From Euzebya pacifica (GTDB lineage: Bacteria > Actinomycetota > Nitriliruptoria > Euzebyales > Euzebyaceae): 64,000 nt of DNA. Under the pieces are notes generated by a model that did not search any database, had not been told where the DNA came from, and saw only the letters and a program-made list of their open reading frames with translations. Each line of letters opens with the position of its first letter. Position 1 is the first letter of the stretch. Shown here one piece after another: positions 36,827 to 46,521 of the stretch. The position numbers were made by a program, and so were the translations under genes. Location: assembly GCF_003344865.1 (NCBI RefSeq), contig NZ_CP031165.1, positions 5,027,910 through 5,091,909 on the forward strand. The letters run 5' to 3'.

Positions 36827-39673
36827 TCAACCCTGGTCGCGGAGCCCGGCGGCCACGTCGCCTCGGGCCCCCCGCACGGCGGGAACCAGCGAGCTGAGCA
36901 GCACCAGGCCCAGCACTGCGGCGCAGGTGAGTCCGAGGTCGACCCATCCGACGACGAAGGCCAGATCGGCGAAGCCCCGGCGGAACAGCAGCCACAGCAC
37001 GCCCAGCCCGGCCACGACGCCGATGACCACACCGGTGACCGCCTGCAGCATCGGTTCGGCCACGAGGGCGAGGGTGACGTCGCGACGCGTGAAGCCGATG
37101 GCCCGCAGCACCGCGAGCTGGCTGCGGCGTTCCCTGACCGCCCGCGCGACCAGCACGGCCACCCCGACCAGCGCCACGCCGAGCGCCAGGCGGAGCATGA
37201 CGGCGAACGTGTCGGTGAAGGTGCGGTTGACCGCAACGACCTCGCGGGCGGCCTCGGCGACGGTGACCACGTCCAGGCCGACATCAGCTGCCACGTCGTA
37301 CATCTCGCCGGCCAGCGCTGCCGCGTCGTGGCCGTCGTTGGCGGCGGCGATCACGAACGTGGGTCCGCGGGTGGCGAACAGGTCCTCGTAGGCATCCGGG
37401 CCCATCAGGACGCCCTGCAGCAGGTAGGTGTCGAGCACGGCGAGCAGCTCGTGGCTGACCGGGCCGCGCCCGTCGTCGACGACCACGTCGTCGCCGGGCA
37501 TGGCCCCTTCGGGACGGGCGTAGCGGTCCAGCACCACCCCTTCGCCGCGGACGACGTCGTCGAGGACCTGGCCGGCAGAGGTGTACTCGGGCAGCGCGTC
37601 GGCCAACGCGAACGCCTGGGCGGCGGCGAACCCGGGGTCCAGCCGGATGGCCCGGACGGGATAGGGCACCGACGATGCCTCGTCGTCCTCGTCCTCGGTG
37701 GTGAACCAACCCTCGCCCATCAGCGTGTGGTCCATCGCGTCGACGCGCCGAACCCCGCGGACAGCGGACAGCTGGTCGGGGTCCACCCGCGCCGCGGAGG
37801 TGCCGACGACGTCGTAGCCCCCGCGCTGTCGGGCCACACCGATGTCGGTGGCCGACCCGAGCACGGCCAGGGCCGCGACCATGAACAGCACGACGCCGAC
37901 GGTGCCGGTCACGGTGCCACCGCGCGACCGCAGGTGGCCGGCCCAGGACCCGGCGGTGCGCAGGGGGGCCTGAACGCGCCGGTCGGGCAGGTACAGCCGC
38001 ACGACACGCATCAGCTGGGCGGCCCTGGCGGTCGCCAGCACGGTCGCGCACGACACGGCCCCCACCCCGGCCAGCACCAGGATCCCGAAGGACGCTTGGA
38101 CGCCAGCGGCGAAGTCGCCGAGCAGCGCCGGCGCGACGACGGACCACACCAGCCCGACGACCGCGGCGCGTTCGTCCAGCCGGGTCCGCACGGCGCCGAC
38201 AGGCAGGCGGTGGCGAAGGTGCAGCCACCAGGCAATCAGCAGCAGCGAGACGCCCACGTAGCGCAGCAGGTCCCCACCGTCGCCTGCGGTCAGCCCCATC
38301 CCCAGGGTGAGCAGGCCCACGCCGCGCGTCACGGCCAGCCGGCGTTCGCCCCGATCGGGTGTGCCCAGCACGGGCGGGCCGCCGCGGAGCACGTCGGCCA
38401 CGTCCAGTCCGGCCAGCCGACGGCCGGCGGACCATGCGGTCACCAGCGCCACGACGAGGACCGTCACGATCCCGCTGACGATCGCCGCCGGGTCCGGGGT
38501 CAGGTCCAGGTCGACCAGCTCGCGACCGCGACCGGCCTCGATGGCGCCGAAGTGGTCAGCGATCGTGGTCGCCAGCCAGCCGGCCAGGGGCAGGGCGAGG
38601 GCGACCCCGACGACGGCGGCCAGGACGGCGTACACGGCGGCCTCGGCCACGAACAGCCGGCGGACGTGGCGCTGGGCAACGCCGATGGCGCGCATCACCG
38701 CGACCTCGCGGGCGCGTTCCTGACCGAGGAGCACGATCAGGTTGACGGTCACGGCGGCCGAGGCCGCGACGACCAGCAACGCCAGGGTCAGCAGGATGCC
38801 GGAGAACAACCCACCTTCGTCGGCGGCCAGGTCCAGCGCGTCCTCCTTGGCCTCCACCGACACCAGCCCGACCCGACGGTTGATGGACTCGAAGCGCTCG
38901 GTGACGGCCTCCGCGGCGTCCCGCCCGTCCTCGGGGGTGTCCAGGTACAGGGCGGACACGAGCCCCGGCAGGCCGGTGATCCGCTGCAGGGTGTCCAGCC
39001 GGGTGAGCGCGTTGGGGGTCCGTCCGAAGTCGACCAGCCCGGTGTCGTCGGCGATGCCCTCGACCGTGGCGTCCCATCGGACGACCCGTGGGGGCAGCTC
39101 GAGGTCCTCGTCGTCGGGGTCGGTGTGCTCCGGGATGGCAACGACGAACCCGACCCGGTCGCCCGTCCCCACGTCGATCCGGTCGGCCAGACGCCGCCCG
39201 AGCAGCACGCCGTCGGGGCCGAGCAGCAGCGGGTCGGTCTGACCCTCCCCCGTCATGGGCGCGCCGATGTCGATCTCGTCGGCGGAGACCCCCAGGAGGC
39301 GCGCGTCGGGTTCGCGCTGGCCGGGGCCGCCGCTGGCCACCGCGTCCAGGATCAGCCGGCCGGCCCACCGGTCGCCGAGCTGGGCTCCCTCGGTGGCGGC
39401 GAACCGGACGAGGGACTCGCCGATCAGCGGTTCGCCGGGACGGAAGGTCACGACGTCGATGGGGCCCCACTGGGCCCGGGCGTCCTCCACGAAGAGGCGC
39501 TCCAGCGCGCTGCCCCCGACCAGCGACGCGACGGTCGCCACGTGCATGGCCAGCAGGCCGAGCACGACGAGCAGGCCACGACCCGGACGTCGCATCGCGC
39601 CACGCACCCAGAGACCGGCCCCGCGTGTGCGCAGGGCCGGCCTCGGGCGGCGGGTCATGGTGGTCAGCGGCAC
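36827..39673 (-). CDS. large FtsX/MacB-like ABC transporter permease
   Basis: A 948-residue permease with two FtsX domains. A first helix (~35-55), an extracytoplasmic domain, three helices (~285-440), a central four-helix region (~480-580), a second extracytoplasmic domain (~610-800) and three terminal helices (~830-940; FTRRDVTLALVAEP and SLVPAVRGARGDVAAGLRD are typical FtsX ends). GTG at 39673 is favoured over ATG 39658 because a TACCCT -10 box lies nine bases before it. Its probable ATPase is at 32132-32851. The tight end of the gene is convergent with the dehydrogenase pair. Confidence 0.85.
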   Translation of the reverse strand: MPLTTMTRRPRPALRTRGAGLWVRGAMRRPGRGLLVVLGLLAMHVATVASLVGGSALERLFVEDARAQWGPIDVVTFRPGEPLIGESLVRFAATEGAQLGDRWAGRLILDAVASGGPGQREPDARLLGVSADEIDIGAPMTGEGQTDPLLLGPDGVLLGRRLADRIDVGTGDRVGFVVAIPEHTDPDDEDLELPPRVVRWDATVEGIADDTGLVDFGRTPNALTRLDTLQRITGLPGLVSALYLDTPEDGRDAAEAVTERFESINRRVGLVSVEAKEDALDLAADEGGLFSGILLTLALLVVAASAAVTVNLIVLLGQERAREVAVMRAIGVAQRHVRRLFVAEAAVYAVLAAVVGVALALPLAGWLATTIADHFGAIEAGRGRELVDLDLTPDPAAIVSGIVTVLVVALVTAWSAGRRLAGLDVADVLRGGPPVLGTPDRGERRLAVTRGVGLLTLGMGLTAGDGGDLLRYVGVSLLLIAWWLHLRHRLPVGAVRTRLDERAAVVGLVWSVVAPALLGDFAAGVQASFGILVLAGVGAVSCATVLATARAAQLMRVVRLYLPDRRVQAPLRTAGSWAGHLRSRGGTVTGTVGVVLFMVAALAVLGSATDIGVARQRGGYDVVGTSAARVDPDQLSAVRGVRRVDAMDHTLMGEGWFTTEDEDDEASSVPYPVRAIRLDPGFAAAQAFALADALPEYTSAGQVLDDVVRGEGVVLDRYARPEGAMPGDDVVVDDGRGPVSHELLAVLDTYLLQGVLMGPDAYEDLFATRGPTFVIAAANDGHDAAALAGEMYDVAADVGLDVVTVAEAAREVVAVNRTFTDTFAVMLRLALGVALVGVAVLVARAVRERRSQLAVLRAIGFTRRDVTLALVAEPMLQAVTGVVIGVVAGLGVLWLLFRRGFADLAFVVGWVDLGLTCAAVLGLVLLSSLVPAVRGARGDVAAGLRDQG

Positions 39674-39706
39674 GGTCGACGGAGGGTATCCGCCACCGCG
39701 GGACGA

Positions 39707-40381
39707 TCAGGCGAGGGCGAGGCCGAACAGATGGGTCTTGTCCTCGTTGTCGAGCTCGATGGTCTGCAGCGTCATCGTCGGGTCGATGTCGATGGACGCG
39801 GCGAACACGAAGGTCCGGACCTGCTCGACGGTCGTGCCGTTCACGCGGAAGCGTGTTTCCACGACTGTGGTGTTGCCCGCCTCGGGATCGCGGCCGTTGG
39901 CGTTGAGCGTCCAGTCGCTGAACCGAAGGGGCTCGACGACCTCGACCTGCTCCAGCTCGCCGTCGTCGCCGACGCGGGTGTAGTGCAGGGTGACGTCGGC
40001 GGTGACCGGGCCGTTGTGGCTGGCACCGAGGAAGCCGATACGGGTGGCGTCGCCGGGCAGGACCGGGACCATCTGGCCCTTCATCTCCACGTTGTCGGGG
40101 GCACCGGGGTCGGTGTCGGGCCAGGTGAAGGTGAACCCGTCGACGTCGAGCTCGTCGCCCGGCACCACACCGGCCACCGCCAGCGCAGCCGTGGAGTAGC
40201 TGAACCCGCCGCCGTCGAAGTTGCACTGGTGCAACGGGTGCTGGCAGATGCCGACGCTGTTGCGGAAGGCAGCCAGGGAGATCTCGTCGGCCGCCGCACC
40301 GGTGGGGGCCAGCGTGGCCACGAGGGCGAGTACGAGGGACAGGACGGTCAGGGCGGCGCGGGTGGTGCGAGTGGTGGTCAC
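39707..40381 (-). CDS. secreted single-domain protein resembling the accessory domain of actinobacterial glycoside hydrolases
   Basis: A 224-residue exported protein; GTG at 40381 is preceded by caggag and gives a signal peptide (~1-32, ending TGAAADE). The mature part has a recognisable run: FRNSVGICQHP, NFDGGGFSYSTAALAVAGV, VDGFTFTWPDTDPGAPDNV and IGFLGASHNG. I have seen this pattern as a C-terminal module of secreted actinobacterial glycoside hydrolases, where it is thought to bind carbohydrate; here it stands alone. It directly follows the triple DUF1080 gene (44 bases), so probably cotranscribed. Function inferred, moderately sure. Confidence 0.72.
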   Translation of the reverse strand: MTTTRTTRAALTVLSLVLALVATLAPTGAAADEISLAAFRNSVGICQHPLHQCNFDGGGFSYSTAALAVAGVVPGDELDVDGFTFTWPDTDPGAPDNVEMKGQMVPVLPGDATRIGFLGASHNGPVTADVTLHYTRVGDDGELEQVEVVEPLRFSDWTLNANGRDPEAGNTTVVETRFRVNGTTVEQVRTFVFAASIDIDPTMTLQTIELDNEDKTHLFGLALA

Positions 40382-40425
40382 GATGGCTCCTGCGGTGTGG
40401 GCGTGCGGCAGTCGGACGGTCACGG

Positions 40426-43038
40426 TCAGACGGTCACGGTCAGGACGGTGATGGCCTCGACCCGGCCGGCGTGGTCGATCGAGCGGAACTCCACGGTGTG
40501 CGTGCCGGGGGTGTCGATGACGAAGGCAGCGGCCTCGGGCGACAGGTCGGTCACCCGGACGTTGCGGATCTGCACCAGGTCCGAGCTGCCGTGGTTCTGC
40601 AGGCCGATGTGTCCCTCGGCGAACTGCCGCAGGTCGGTACCGGGGTCACCGCTGCGCGACGACTGCTGCCCCGGGCTGTTGGTGAAGGAGTTGATGACCT
40701 CGCCGTCACGAGCGATGGTCGCGGTCCAGTCGCCGCCGCCGGTCAACTCGACCTCGTAGGTGCTCCACGTGCCGGTCGGGACCGCCCGTGCCTGCTGCAG
40801 GTCCAGCGGGGCGAAGTTATAGACCGAACCGGTCTTCTGGGTCTCACCGGTGGCGCCGTCGTACATCTGCAGCTCCTGGCCGCAGTAGATGGCGACCCAT
40901 TCCGGACGGGTCTCGCCGCCGCGCTGGCAGGCGTGCAGATCACCCGCTGCGGCCGCCTCGTCGGGGTTGGGGAAGCGGACGAACAGCCCGGAGTTGGACC
41001 GGCCGCCGTCGGTGCGCAGGTCGCGCCACTCGTAGGTGAGGTGCACGTCACCGAAGGCCCGCGGGTGCCACAGCATCCCGAGGCCGCCGCGGGAGACGAT
41101 CGACCCGTCGGGCTGGCGTTCGAAGGAGCCGGGTCCCGCCTGGATCCACTCGTCGAAGGACGCCTGCGAGGTGCCGAGCAGCGTCTCAATCGGGCCGCTG
41201 TAGTCGGTCCAGGCACCGTCGTCGATGCGGTACTCGGTGCGGGCGACGCCGGCCCCGACATCGGTCGGCTGCAGGGTGATCGTCGCCGGGCCGGTGCCAC
41301 CGGGCTGGTCGACGGTGGCGGTGGTCACGGGTGCGGCGGGGTCGATGTCGATCCGCAGGGTGGTGGAGTCCTCGACGTTGCCGGCACCGTCGACCGAGCG
41401 GTACTCCAGCGTGTGGCGACCGGGTTCGGCGATCAGCAGCGGTTCGGCCGGCTCGAGCCGCTGGACGCGGACGTTGCGGAACTGCATGTGGTCGGGGTAG
41501 CCGTGGTTCTGCAGGCCGATGTGGCCGCGGGCGAACTGGCGGAGGTCGGTGGACGGGTCCCCTGCCCGCGCGGCCTCCTGGCCGGGGCTGTTGGTCCACG
41601 TCTGCAGGACCTGGCCGTTGCGGACGATCGTGGTCGTCCAGTCGCCGCCCCCCTCGACGCGGATCTCGTAGTCCTGCCACTCGCCCTGGGTACCGGGGTT
41701 CGCCTCGTCCAGGGTCAGGGGGGAGAAGTTGTAGATCGACCCGGTCTTCTGCGGCTCGAAGTCGAAGATGCCGGTGCCGTCGTAGACCTGGATCTCGTGG
41801 CCACAGCTGATGGCGACCCATGCCGGGCTGGTCTCCGCGGACCCGGTCTGGCAGGCATGACGGTCCTCGGGGGCTCGCGACACCGCCTCGTCGGGATCGG
41901 GGAAGCGCACGAACACGCCGGAGTTGGAGCCGCCTGTCGGTGCGGGACGCATGTCCCGGAACTGGAAGCGCAGGACCATGTCGCCGTACTCGACGGGGTA
42001 CCAGAGCATCCCCAGTCCGCCGACGGTGTGCATGGTGCCGTCGGGCATCAGCTGGAAGGACCCGCTGGGGGCCTGTCGCCACCGGTCGAACGTCTCGCGG
42101 GTCCCGTCGAAGATGACCTCCTCCGGGGCGCCGTGGGTCGTCCACTCGCCGCCGTCGAGCCGGTACTCGGTGCGCGCCAGTCCCGACCCGCCGAACTCGT
42201 CGCTGGCGTCGAGGGCGACCTCGACCGGGGCGGTCCACCAGCCGGACGGCAGCTGCTCGCCCGTGCTGGACAGGGCGTGGGTGGTCGTCGGCGGCTGGGC
42301 GTCCGACAACATGCGGATGCCGATGTCGCGGAAGCTCACGTCGTCGTCGACCCCGTGGTTCTGCAGGCCGATGTGACCGGCGTCGGTGGCCCGGAAGTCC
42401 TCGGTGCCCTGGAAGACGTTGACGACCTCGCCGTTCAGCTCGACGGTGATCGTCGGGCGGTCCAGCGCCTCATTGCGCTCGACGGTGATGGCGTAGTCGT
42501 TCCACTGCCCCGCGGGGTTGGCGGCGCGACGCAGCTCGCGTTGCTCGTTGTAGATCGAGCCCGTCTTCTGGTCCTCTCCGTCACCGATCGTGCCCTCGCG
42601 CACCTGGACCTCGTACCCCGAGGAGATGGCGAGGTTGTGGGTGTTGCCGCCCGCGGAGGGGAACCCGACGAAGATGCCGGAGTTGTCGGTCGCGTCCTCG
42701 GTGCGCCACTGCATCCGCAGCTCGTAGTCGGCGAAGGACGCATCGGCGTACCAGAGGAGCCCGAGGCCGCCCGTGCTGAGCAGCCGGCAGCCCTCGCCGG
42801 GACCGTCGTCGACCACGTCGAAGCCACCCGGCCCCGACTGGCGCCAACCCTGCGACCGGGGGTCACCCGCACCGTCCCACATGGGCGTGAAGCCCGGCTG
42901 GAGGTCGGGGGCTCGGTCACAGGTGGCGGCGTCGGCGGTGGCCGTCGGCACCGCCAGCAGGCCAACGGCCAGCAGCAGCGCGAGGACCAGCGAAACGGGG
43001 CGACCGCGCACGCGGCCTGCGGTGGGGAGGACTGTCAT
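40426..43038 (-). CDS. secreted protein with three 3-keto-disaccharide hydrolase (DUF1080/PF06439) domains
   Basis: An 870-residue exported protein; ATG at 43038 with gggaagag upstream. Signal peptide ~1-36 (ending ATADA). Three copies of the jelly-roll domain lie at about 45-245, 320-530 and 625-830, each with an YEVQVREG/HEIQVYDG/QELQMYDG strand, a TGSIYN motif and an HIGLQNHG motif near the end. They are separated by Ig-like segments ending in TEYRLDG or TEYRIDDG and VEFRSIDHAG. PF06439 members hydrolyse 3-keto-glycosides after oxidation at C3, so this suits the neighbouring dehydrogenases. A T-rich element lies ~90 bases upstream. Substrate unknown. Confidence 0.85.
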   Translation of the reverse strand: MTVLPTAGRVRGRPVSLVLALLLAVGLLAVPTATADAATCDRAPDLQPGFTPMWDGAGDPRSQGWRQSGPGGFDVVDDGPGEGCRLLSTGGLGLLWYADASFADYELRMQWRTEDATDNSGIFVGFPSAGGNTHNLAISSGYEVQVREGTIGDGEDQKTGSIYNEQRELRRAANPAGQWNDYAITVERNEALDRPTITVELNGEVVNVFQGTEDFRATDAGHIGLQNHGVDDDVSFRDIGIRMLSDAQPPTTTHALSSTGEQLPSGWWTAPVEVALDASDEFGGSGLARTEYRLDGGEWTTHGAPEEVIFDGTRETFDRWRQAPSGSFQLMPDGTMHTVGGLGMLWYPVEYGDMVLRFQFRDMRPAPTGGSNSGVFVRFPDPDEAVSRAPEDRHACQTGSAETSPAWVAISCGHEIQVYDGTGIFDFEPQKTGSIYNFSPLTLDEANPGTQGEWQDYEIRVEGGGDWTTTIVRNGQVLQTWTNSPGQEAARAGDPSTDLRQFARGHIGLQNHGYPDHMQFRNVRVQRLEPAEPLLIAEPGRHTLEYRSVDGAGNVEDSTTLRIDIDPAAPVTTATVDQPGGTGPATITLQPTDVGAGVARTEYRIDDGAWTDYSGPIETLLGTSQASFDEWIQAGPGSFERQPDGSIVSRGGLGMLWHPRAFGDVHLTYEWRDLRTDGGRSNSGLFVRFPNPDEAAAAGDLHACQRGGETRPEWVAIYCGQELQMYDGATGETQKTGSVYNFAPLDLQQARAVPTGTWSTYEVELTGGGDWTATIARDGEVINSFTNSPGQQSSRSGDPGTDLRQFAEGHIGLQNHGSSDLVQIRNVRVTDLSPEAAAFVIDTPGTHTVEFRSIDHAGRVEAITVLTVTV

Positions 43039-43123
43039 GGGCTCGGCTCTTCCCGGGTGACGATGTGGGGCTTCGTCGCAGGCTTTCGACGCCGGCCCCA
43101 CGCCCTCCTGCCGGTCAGCCGAA

Positions 43124-43136
43124 CTTTTGTTGAGCG
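43124..43136. promoter_or_regulatory. T-rich repeated element upstream of the triple-DUF1080 gene
   Basis: CTTTTGTTGAGCG lies 86 bases before the minus-strand start at 43038, and just after the stop of the ThuA/cell-wall-binding gene. Matches the element at 22124 (TTTTTGTTGCGAG) in 9 of 11 core positions. Confidence 0.45.
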
Positions 43137-43146
43137 ATCGGCGAAA

Positions 43147-45444
43147 TCATCCGGTGTGCCCCAAGCGCGTGGCCACATCGGTGCAGACCGCGCCGTCCAC
43201 GAGGGCGCCGCAGACCAGCGGCACGCTGGCGTCGCCGTCGGTCCCGAGCCACGTCGCGGTCTCCGTGGGCAGGCGGTCGCCATCGGCCAGGACGATGGGG
43301 CCGGGGTGGGAGGAGCCGGCAGCGACGAAGCCCTCGGCCCAGGCGGCTGGATCGCCGCCGTCGATCAGCAGGACGCCGTCGGCGTCGGCGGCCGACTCGA
43401 TGTCGAGCAGGTCGGTGGCCACGGCGACGGCCGTGCCGAACCGGGTGTCCCCGGCGATGCGCTCGACCATGACACCCATGTCGGTCAGGTCCTGCTCGAC
43501 GGCGGCACCGACGGCAGCCTCGCCACCGACGACGATCACCTTGGTGGTCCCCCGGGAACGGAGCCAGTCGGCGACCTCCGGCGACAGGCCGTTGCCGTCG
43601 GTGAGGAGGATCGGACGGCCGTCGGCTGCGGCCGCCCGGCCTGCGGCGAGCGCGTCGGCGAACGCCGCCGTCGGGTTGCCCTCGACGCCGTACGCACGCA
43701 GCACCAGCGGGATCTCGTGGGGGTCCTCGACCAGCTGGTCGGCGACCGCGAGCGCGGTCAGGACGCGGGTGTCACCGGCCACGCGCTCCACGGCGATGCC
43801 GAGGTCCTGCAGGTCGGCAACGACGCCCGGTCCGACGGCCGCCTCGCCCCCGAGGATGGTGACGGCGGTGATACCGAGGGCCTGCAACCTGTCGGCGGTT
43901 CCAGGGCTCAGCGACACGCGGTCGGTCAGCAGCAGGGGGGCACCGCTGGACTGGGCGGCGCCGGAGGCGAGGGCGTCGGCGAACTCGTCGTCGCGGGCCA
44001 GGAGCGCACACGCGCAGGCCGGGGTGTCCTCCTCGTCGTTCCAGCCGAGCGCCAGGTCGGTCGGGCGACCGGTGACGGCCGTGATCCGGGTGACACCCGG
44101 CGTGCCGGGGTCTGTCGGATCGGTCGGGTCGGTCGGGCCGGTTGCCTCGTCGGGCACCACCGTCGCAACGATCGTGGGCGCCTGGGTGCTGCTGGCCGCC
44201 ATGTTGTCGCCGGTCACGTGCAGGTAGGCGCAGTGCGGGACATCGGACAGCACGACCTGCTCCTGGGTGGCCCCGGCGTTGGCGTCGGATCCGTACCAAC
44301 CCCACGCGGTGGTGACGCCCAGGTCGTAGTCGTCCAGCGGGTTGGGGATCTCCAGGGTCAAGGTGACCTCGGCTGCGGCCGCCCGAACCGACGACAGGTC
44401 GAGGATCCAGGTCTGGGCACCCCAGCCGAGTCCACCGACGATGCCCGGGGCGACCTGCTGGGTGTCCCCGTCGACGGTCAGGGCCCGTGCTGCGCCGCTG
44501 ACCTCCCACGTGCCGTTGTTGCGCTCCTGCAGCTCGGGCACCACACAGGACTCACCGATCGTGTCGGGATCGGCGGCCGGTGGCGCGGGGGCCGGCGGCA
44601 GGGGTTCGTCGCCGAACAGGCACTCGGTGTCCAACGGGACCTCCGAGACCCAGTCGACGCCGTTGACGAGCGCGGTCTGGAAGGCCGGGTCGCCCCAGGT
44701 CGACTCGGAGTGCCCCATGTTGTTGTAGTAGACGCGGCCGCGGTCGCGGAAGGTCTTGGTCCACGCGACGGGCTGGTGGTGCTCGTACGGCGTGGGACCG
44801 TCCTGGATGCCCTCGTCGACGGTTTCCTCGTCGAGGCTCAGCAGCACGTTGGTGTCGGCGAACTCACGCGGCAGGGACACGCCGTCGATGCCCTTGGCGC
44901 CGCGCCAGCGGTAGTACTCGTCGGGGAAGGTGAAGCGGTCCTGGCCGTCCCAGCCATCGGTGATCGGGTCGTCGGCGTCCTCCACGATCATCTCGGGCGC
45001 GCCGGATCCGGCGTTCTGCGGGTGGCTGTCGAACTGCGCCCCGAACAGCTCGGCGTGTTCGGCCCAGCCGTAGTTGGCGTCCAGCGCCGCGTGGAAGCCG
45101 ACGGTTCCCCCACCGCAGCCGGCGAAGCGGATGATCTCCTCGCGCTGCGCCTCGCTCATCGGCGGCTTGCCGGTGGTGGACACCCACATCAGCACGTCGT
45201 AGTTGGCCAGCACGTCGGCCGTCAGCAGGGCCGGCACCTCGGTGATGGTGGCGTTGAAGTGCCCCTGCTGCGACAGCTCGAGGAGCGTCGTCTGGGCCGC
45301 GGTGATGCTGGGGTGGCGGAACCCGTAGGTGCCGGTCCAGACGAGCACGTCGGGCACGTCCTCCTCCTGCTGCGCGGTGGCTGCGGGGGCGAGGGCGCTG
45401 AGGACGAGCAGGACGACGGGCAACAGGGTGGGCAGGCGACGCAT
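43147..45444 (-). CDS. secreted ThuA domain protein with cell-wall-binding repeat 2 domains
   Basis: A 765-residue exported protein. Signal peptide ~1-25 (ending PAATAQ). Residues ~30-275 form a ThuA domain: VLVWTGTYGFRHPSITAAQ, GGGTVGFHAALD, YYRWRGAKGID and VYYNNMGHSEST, clearly related to the ThuA protein at 20.8 kb. Residues ~300-430 form an uncharacterised beta-rich region containing WEVSGAARALTVDGD. From ~450 to the end are three cell-wall-binding repeat 2 units (LARDDEFADALASGAAQ, ILGGEAAVGPGVVADL, VVGGEAAVGAAVEQDL). It thus anchors a sugar-processing domain to the wall. Minus-strand operon with the double-cupredoxin lipoprotein and a PQQ dehydrogenase. Confidence 0.85.
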   Translation of the reverse strand: MRRLPTLLPVVLLVLSALAPAATAQQEEDVPDVLVWTGTYGFRHPSITAAQTTLLELSQQGHFNATITEVPALLTADVLANYDVLMWVSTTGKPPMSEAQREEIIRFAGCGGGTVGFHAALDANYGWAEHAELFGAQFDSHPQNAGSGAPEMIVEDADDPITDGWDGQDRFTFPDEYYRWRGAKGIDGVSLPREFADTNVLLSLDEETVDEGIQDGPTPYEHHQPVAWTKTFRDRGRVYYNNMGHSESTWGDPAFQTALVNGVDWVSEVPLDTECLFGDEPLPPAPAPPAADPDTIGESCVVPELQERNNGTWEVSGAARALTVDGDTQQVAPGIVGGLGWGAQTWILDLSSVRAAAAEVTLTLEIPNPLDDYDLGVTTAWGWYGSDANAGATQEQVVLSDVPHCAYLHVTGDNMAASSTQAPTIVATVVPDEATGPTDPTDPTDPGTPGVTRITAVTGRPTDLALGWNDEEDTPACACALLARDDEFADALASGAAQSSGAPLLLTDRVSLSPGTADRLQALGITAVTILGGEAAVGPGVVADLQDLGIAVERVAGDTRVLTALAVADQLVEDPHEIPLVLRAYGVEGNPTAAFADALAAGRAAAADGRPILLTDGNGLSPEVADWLRSRGTTKVIVVGGEAAVGAAVEQDLTDMGVMVERIAGDTRFGTAVAVATDLLDIESAADADGVLLIDGGDPAAWAEGFVAAGSSHPGPIVLADGDRLPTETATWLGTDGDASVPLVCGALVDGAVCTDVATRLGHTG

Positions 45445-45478
45445 TGGTGGCTCCGGGGAGGGGGTGTGGCGAACGGGC

Positions 45479-46516
45479 TCAGGAGACGACGACCGTGCCG
45501 GTCATCGCGGGGTGGAACCGGCACACGTAGTCGTAGGTACCGGGTTCGGCGAAGGTGACGCTGAAGGTGCCCCCCGCAGGCCCGTCACCGGACGCCTGAA
45601 GGTAGCCCGAGCGGATAGGGGTGGACCCGTCCCATGGACCATCGGGGTGGTCGGGCAGGGCGTCTGCCGCGGTCGAGTGCACGAGCTCGGGGGGGTGGTC
45701 ATGGCCGAGGTTGACGTCGTGGGGGGCTCGGCCCGTGGCGGACCACGTGACGGTGTCACCGGTCCGGACCTCCACCGTTGCCGGCCAGAACGCGTGCAGC
45801 CGCGTGGTGTCGGTGGCCGGTGCGACGATCACCTGTCCGTCCTCTACGTCCGTGGGTGTGACCGTGTCAGCGGGGTCGGGCGCAGGCGCCGTGCCGGCCG
45901 CCGGGTCCACCGTCGGGTCGTCGGTGACGACGATGTCGACGCCCAGCTCGGGGTGCAGCGCGCACACCAGCCGGTGGGTGCCCGTGGGGATGTCCTCGGC
46001 CAGGGGCACCTCTCGGGTCTCGCCGGGCAGCATCGCGCCGGTCGACCAGTAGTCCGTCCCGTCCCACGCCGTCGGCCCATCGACGGGCAGGACCGGGCAC
46101 TGGCCATCGGTGTCGTCGGGCTCGCCGCCGCGGCAGGCACCCCAGACGGCCGGGTTGGGGATCGCCCCCCCGCCGCCGGTCACGAACACCGGTGGCAGGT
46201 CGAGGCCGTCCGCAGCCGCGGCGACCAGGGCGTGGGTCACGGTGCCCGCGGTACCGGCCTCGGCGGCCTCCCGTCCCTCCACGCCGTGGTTGGCGTTGGT
46301 GATCGCGACGGTGTCGCCGGGCCGTGCCTGCACGTTCACGCCCCGGATCGCCAGCAGGACCTCGGTGCCGCCGTCGATGCCCACGGCCCGCACGACGGGG
46401 TCGGCCGCCGGACCGTCGGCGCACCCCGCGACGGCCATCAGCAGCACGAGGACCGACGCGAGCCTGCGGACACGACCGACCCCCGGCCTGCACGCTCCGG
46501 GGGTCGAGGACGTCAT
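45479..46516 (-). CDS. double-cupredoxin lipoprotein
   Basis: A 345-residue lipoprotein: ATG at 46516, then VLLMAVAGCAD, a lipobox with Cys near residue 31. Two cupredoxin-like domains follow. Domain 1 (~35-200) ends HRLVCALHPELGVDIVV with Cys and His but no axial Met; domain 2 (~220-345) ends YDYVCRFHPAMTG with Cys, His and Met and has HDVNLGHDH upstream. Only domain 2 has the full type-1 copper set. The gene is 5 bases after a PQQ dehydrogenase and 34 before the ThuA gene, so it is a natural electron acceptor candidate for the dehydrogenases. The frame extends upstream into the dehydrogenase gene without support. Confidence 0.84.
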   Translation of the reverse strand: MTSSTPGACRPGVGRVRRLASVLVLLMAVAGCADGPAADPVVRAVGIDGGTEVLLAIRGVNVQARPGDTVAITNANHGVEGREAAEAGTAGTVTHALVAAAADGLDLPPVFVTGGGGAIPNPAVWGACRGGEPDDTDGQCPVLPVDGPTAWDGTDYWSTGAMLPGETREVPLAEDIPTGTHRLVCALHPELGVDIVVTDDPTVDPAAGTAPAPDPADTVTPTDVEDGQVIVAPATDTTRLHAFWPATVEVRTGDTVTWSATGRAPHDVNLGHDHPPELVHSTAADALPDHPDGPWDGSTPIRSGYLQASGDGPAGGTFSVTFAEPGTYDYVCRFHPAMTGTVVVS

Positions 46517-46521
46517 GGGGG

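Noticed and set aside
40471-45558. A 1695-codon plus-strand open frame.
   Set aside because: Antisense to the triple-DUF1080 and ThuA/cell-wall genes, which have signal peptides and recognisable domains; the shadow has none.
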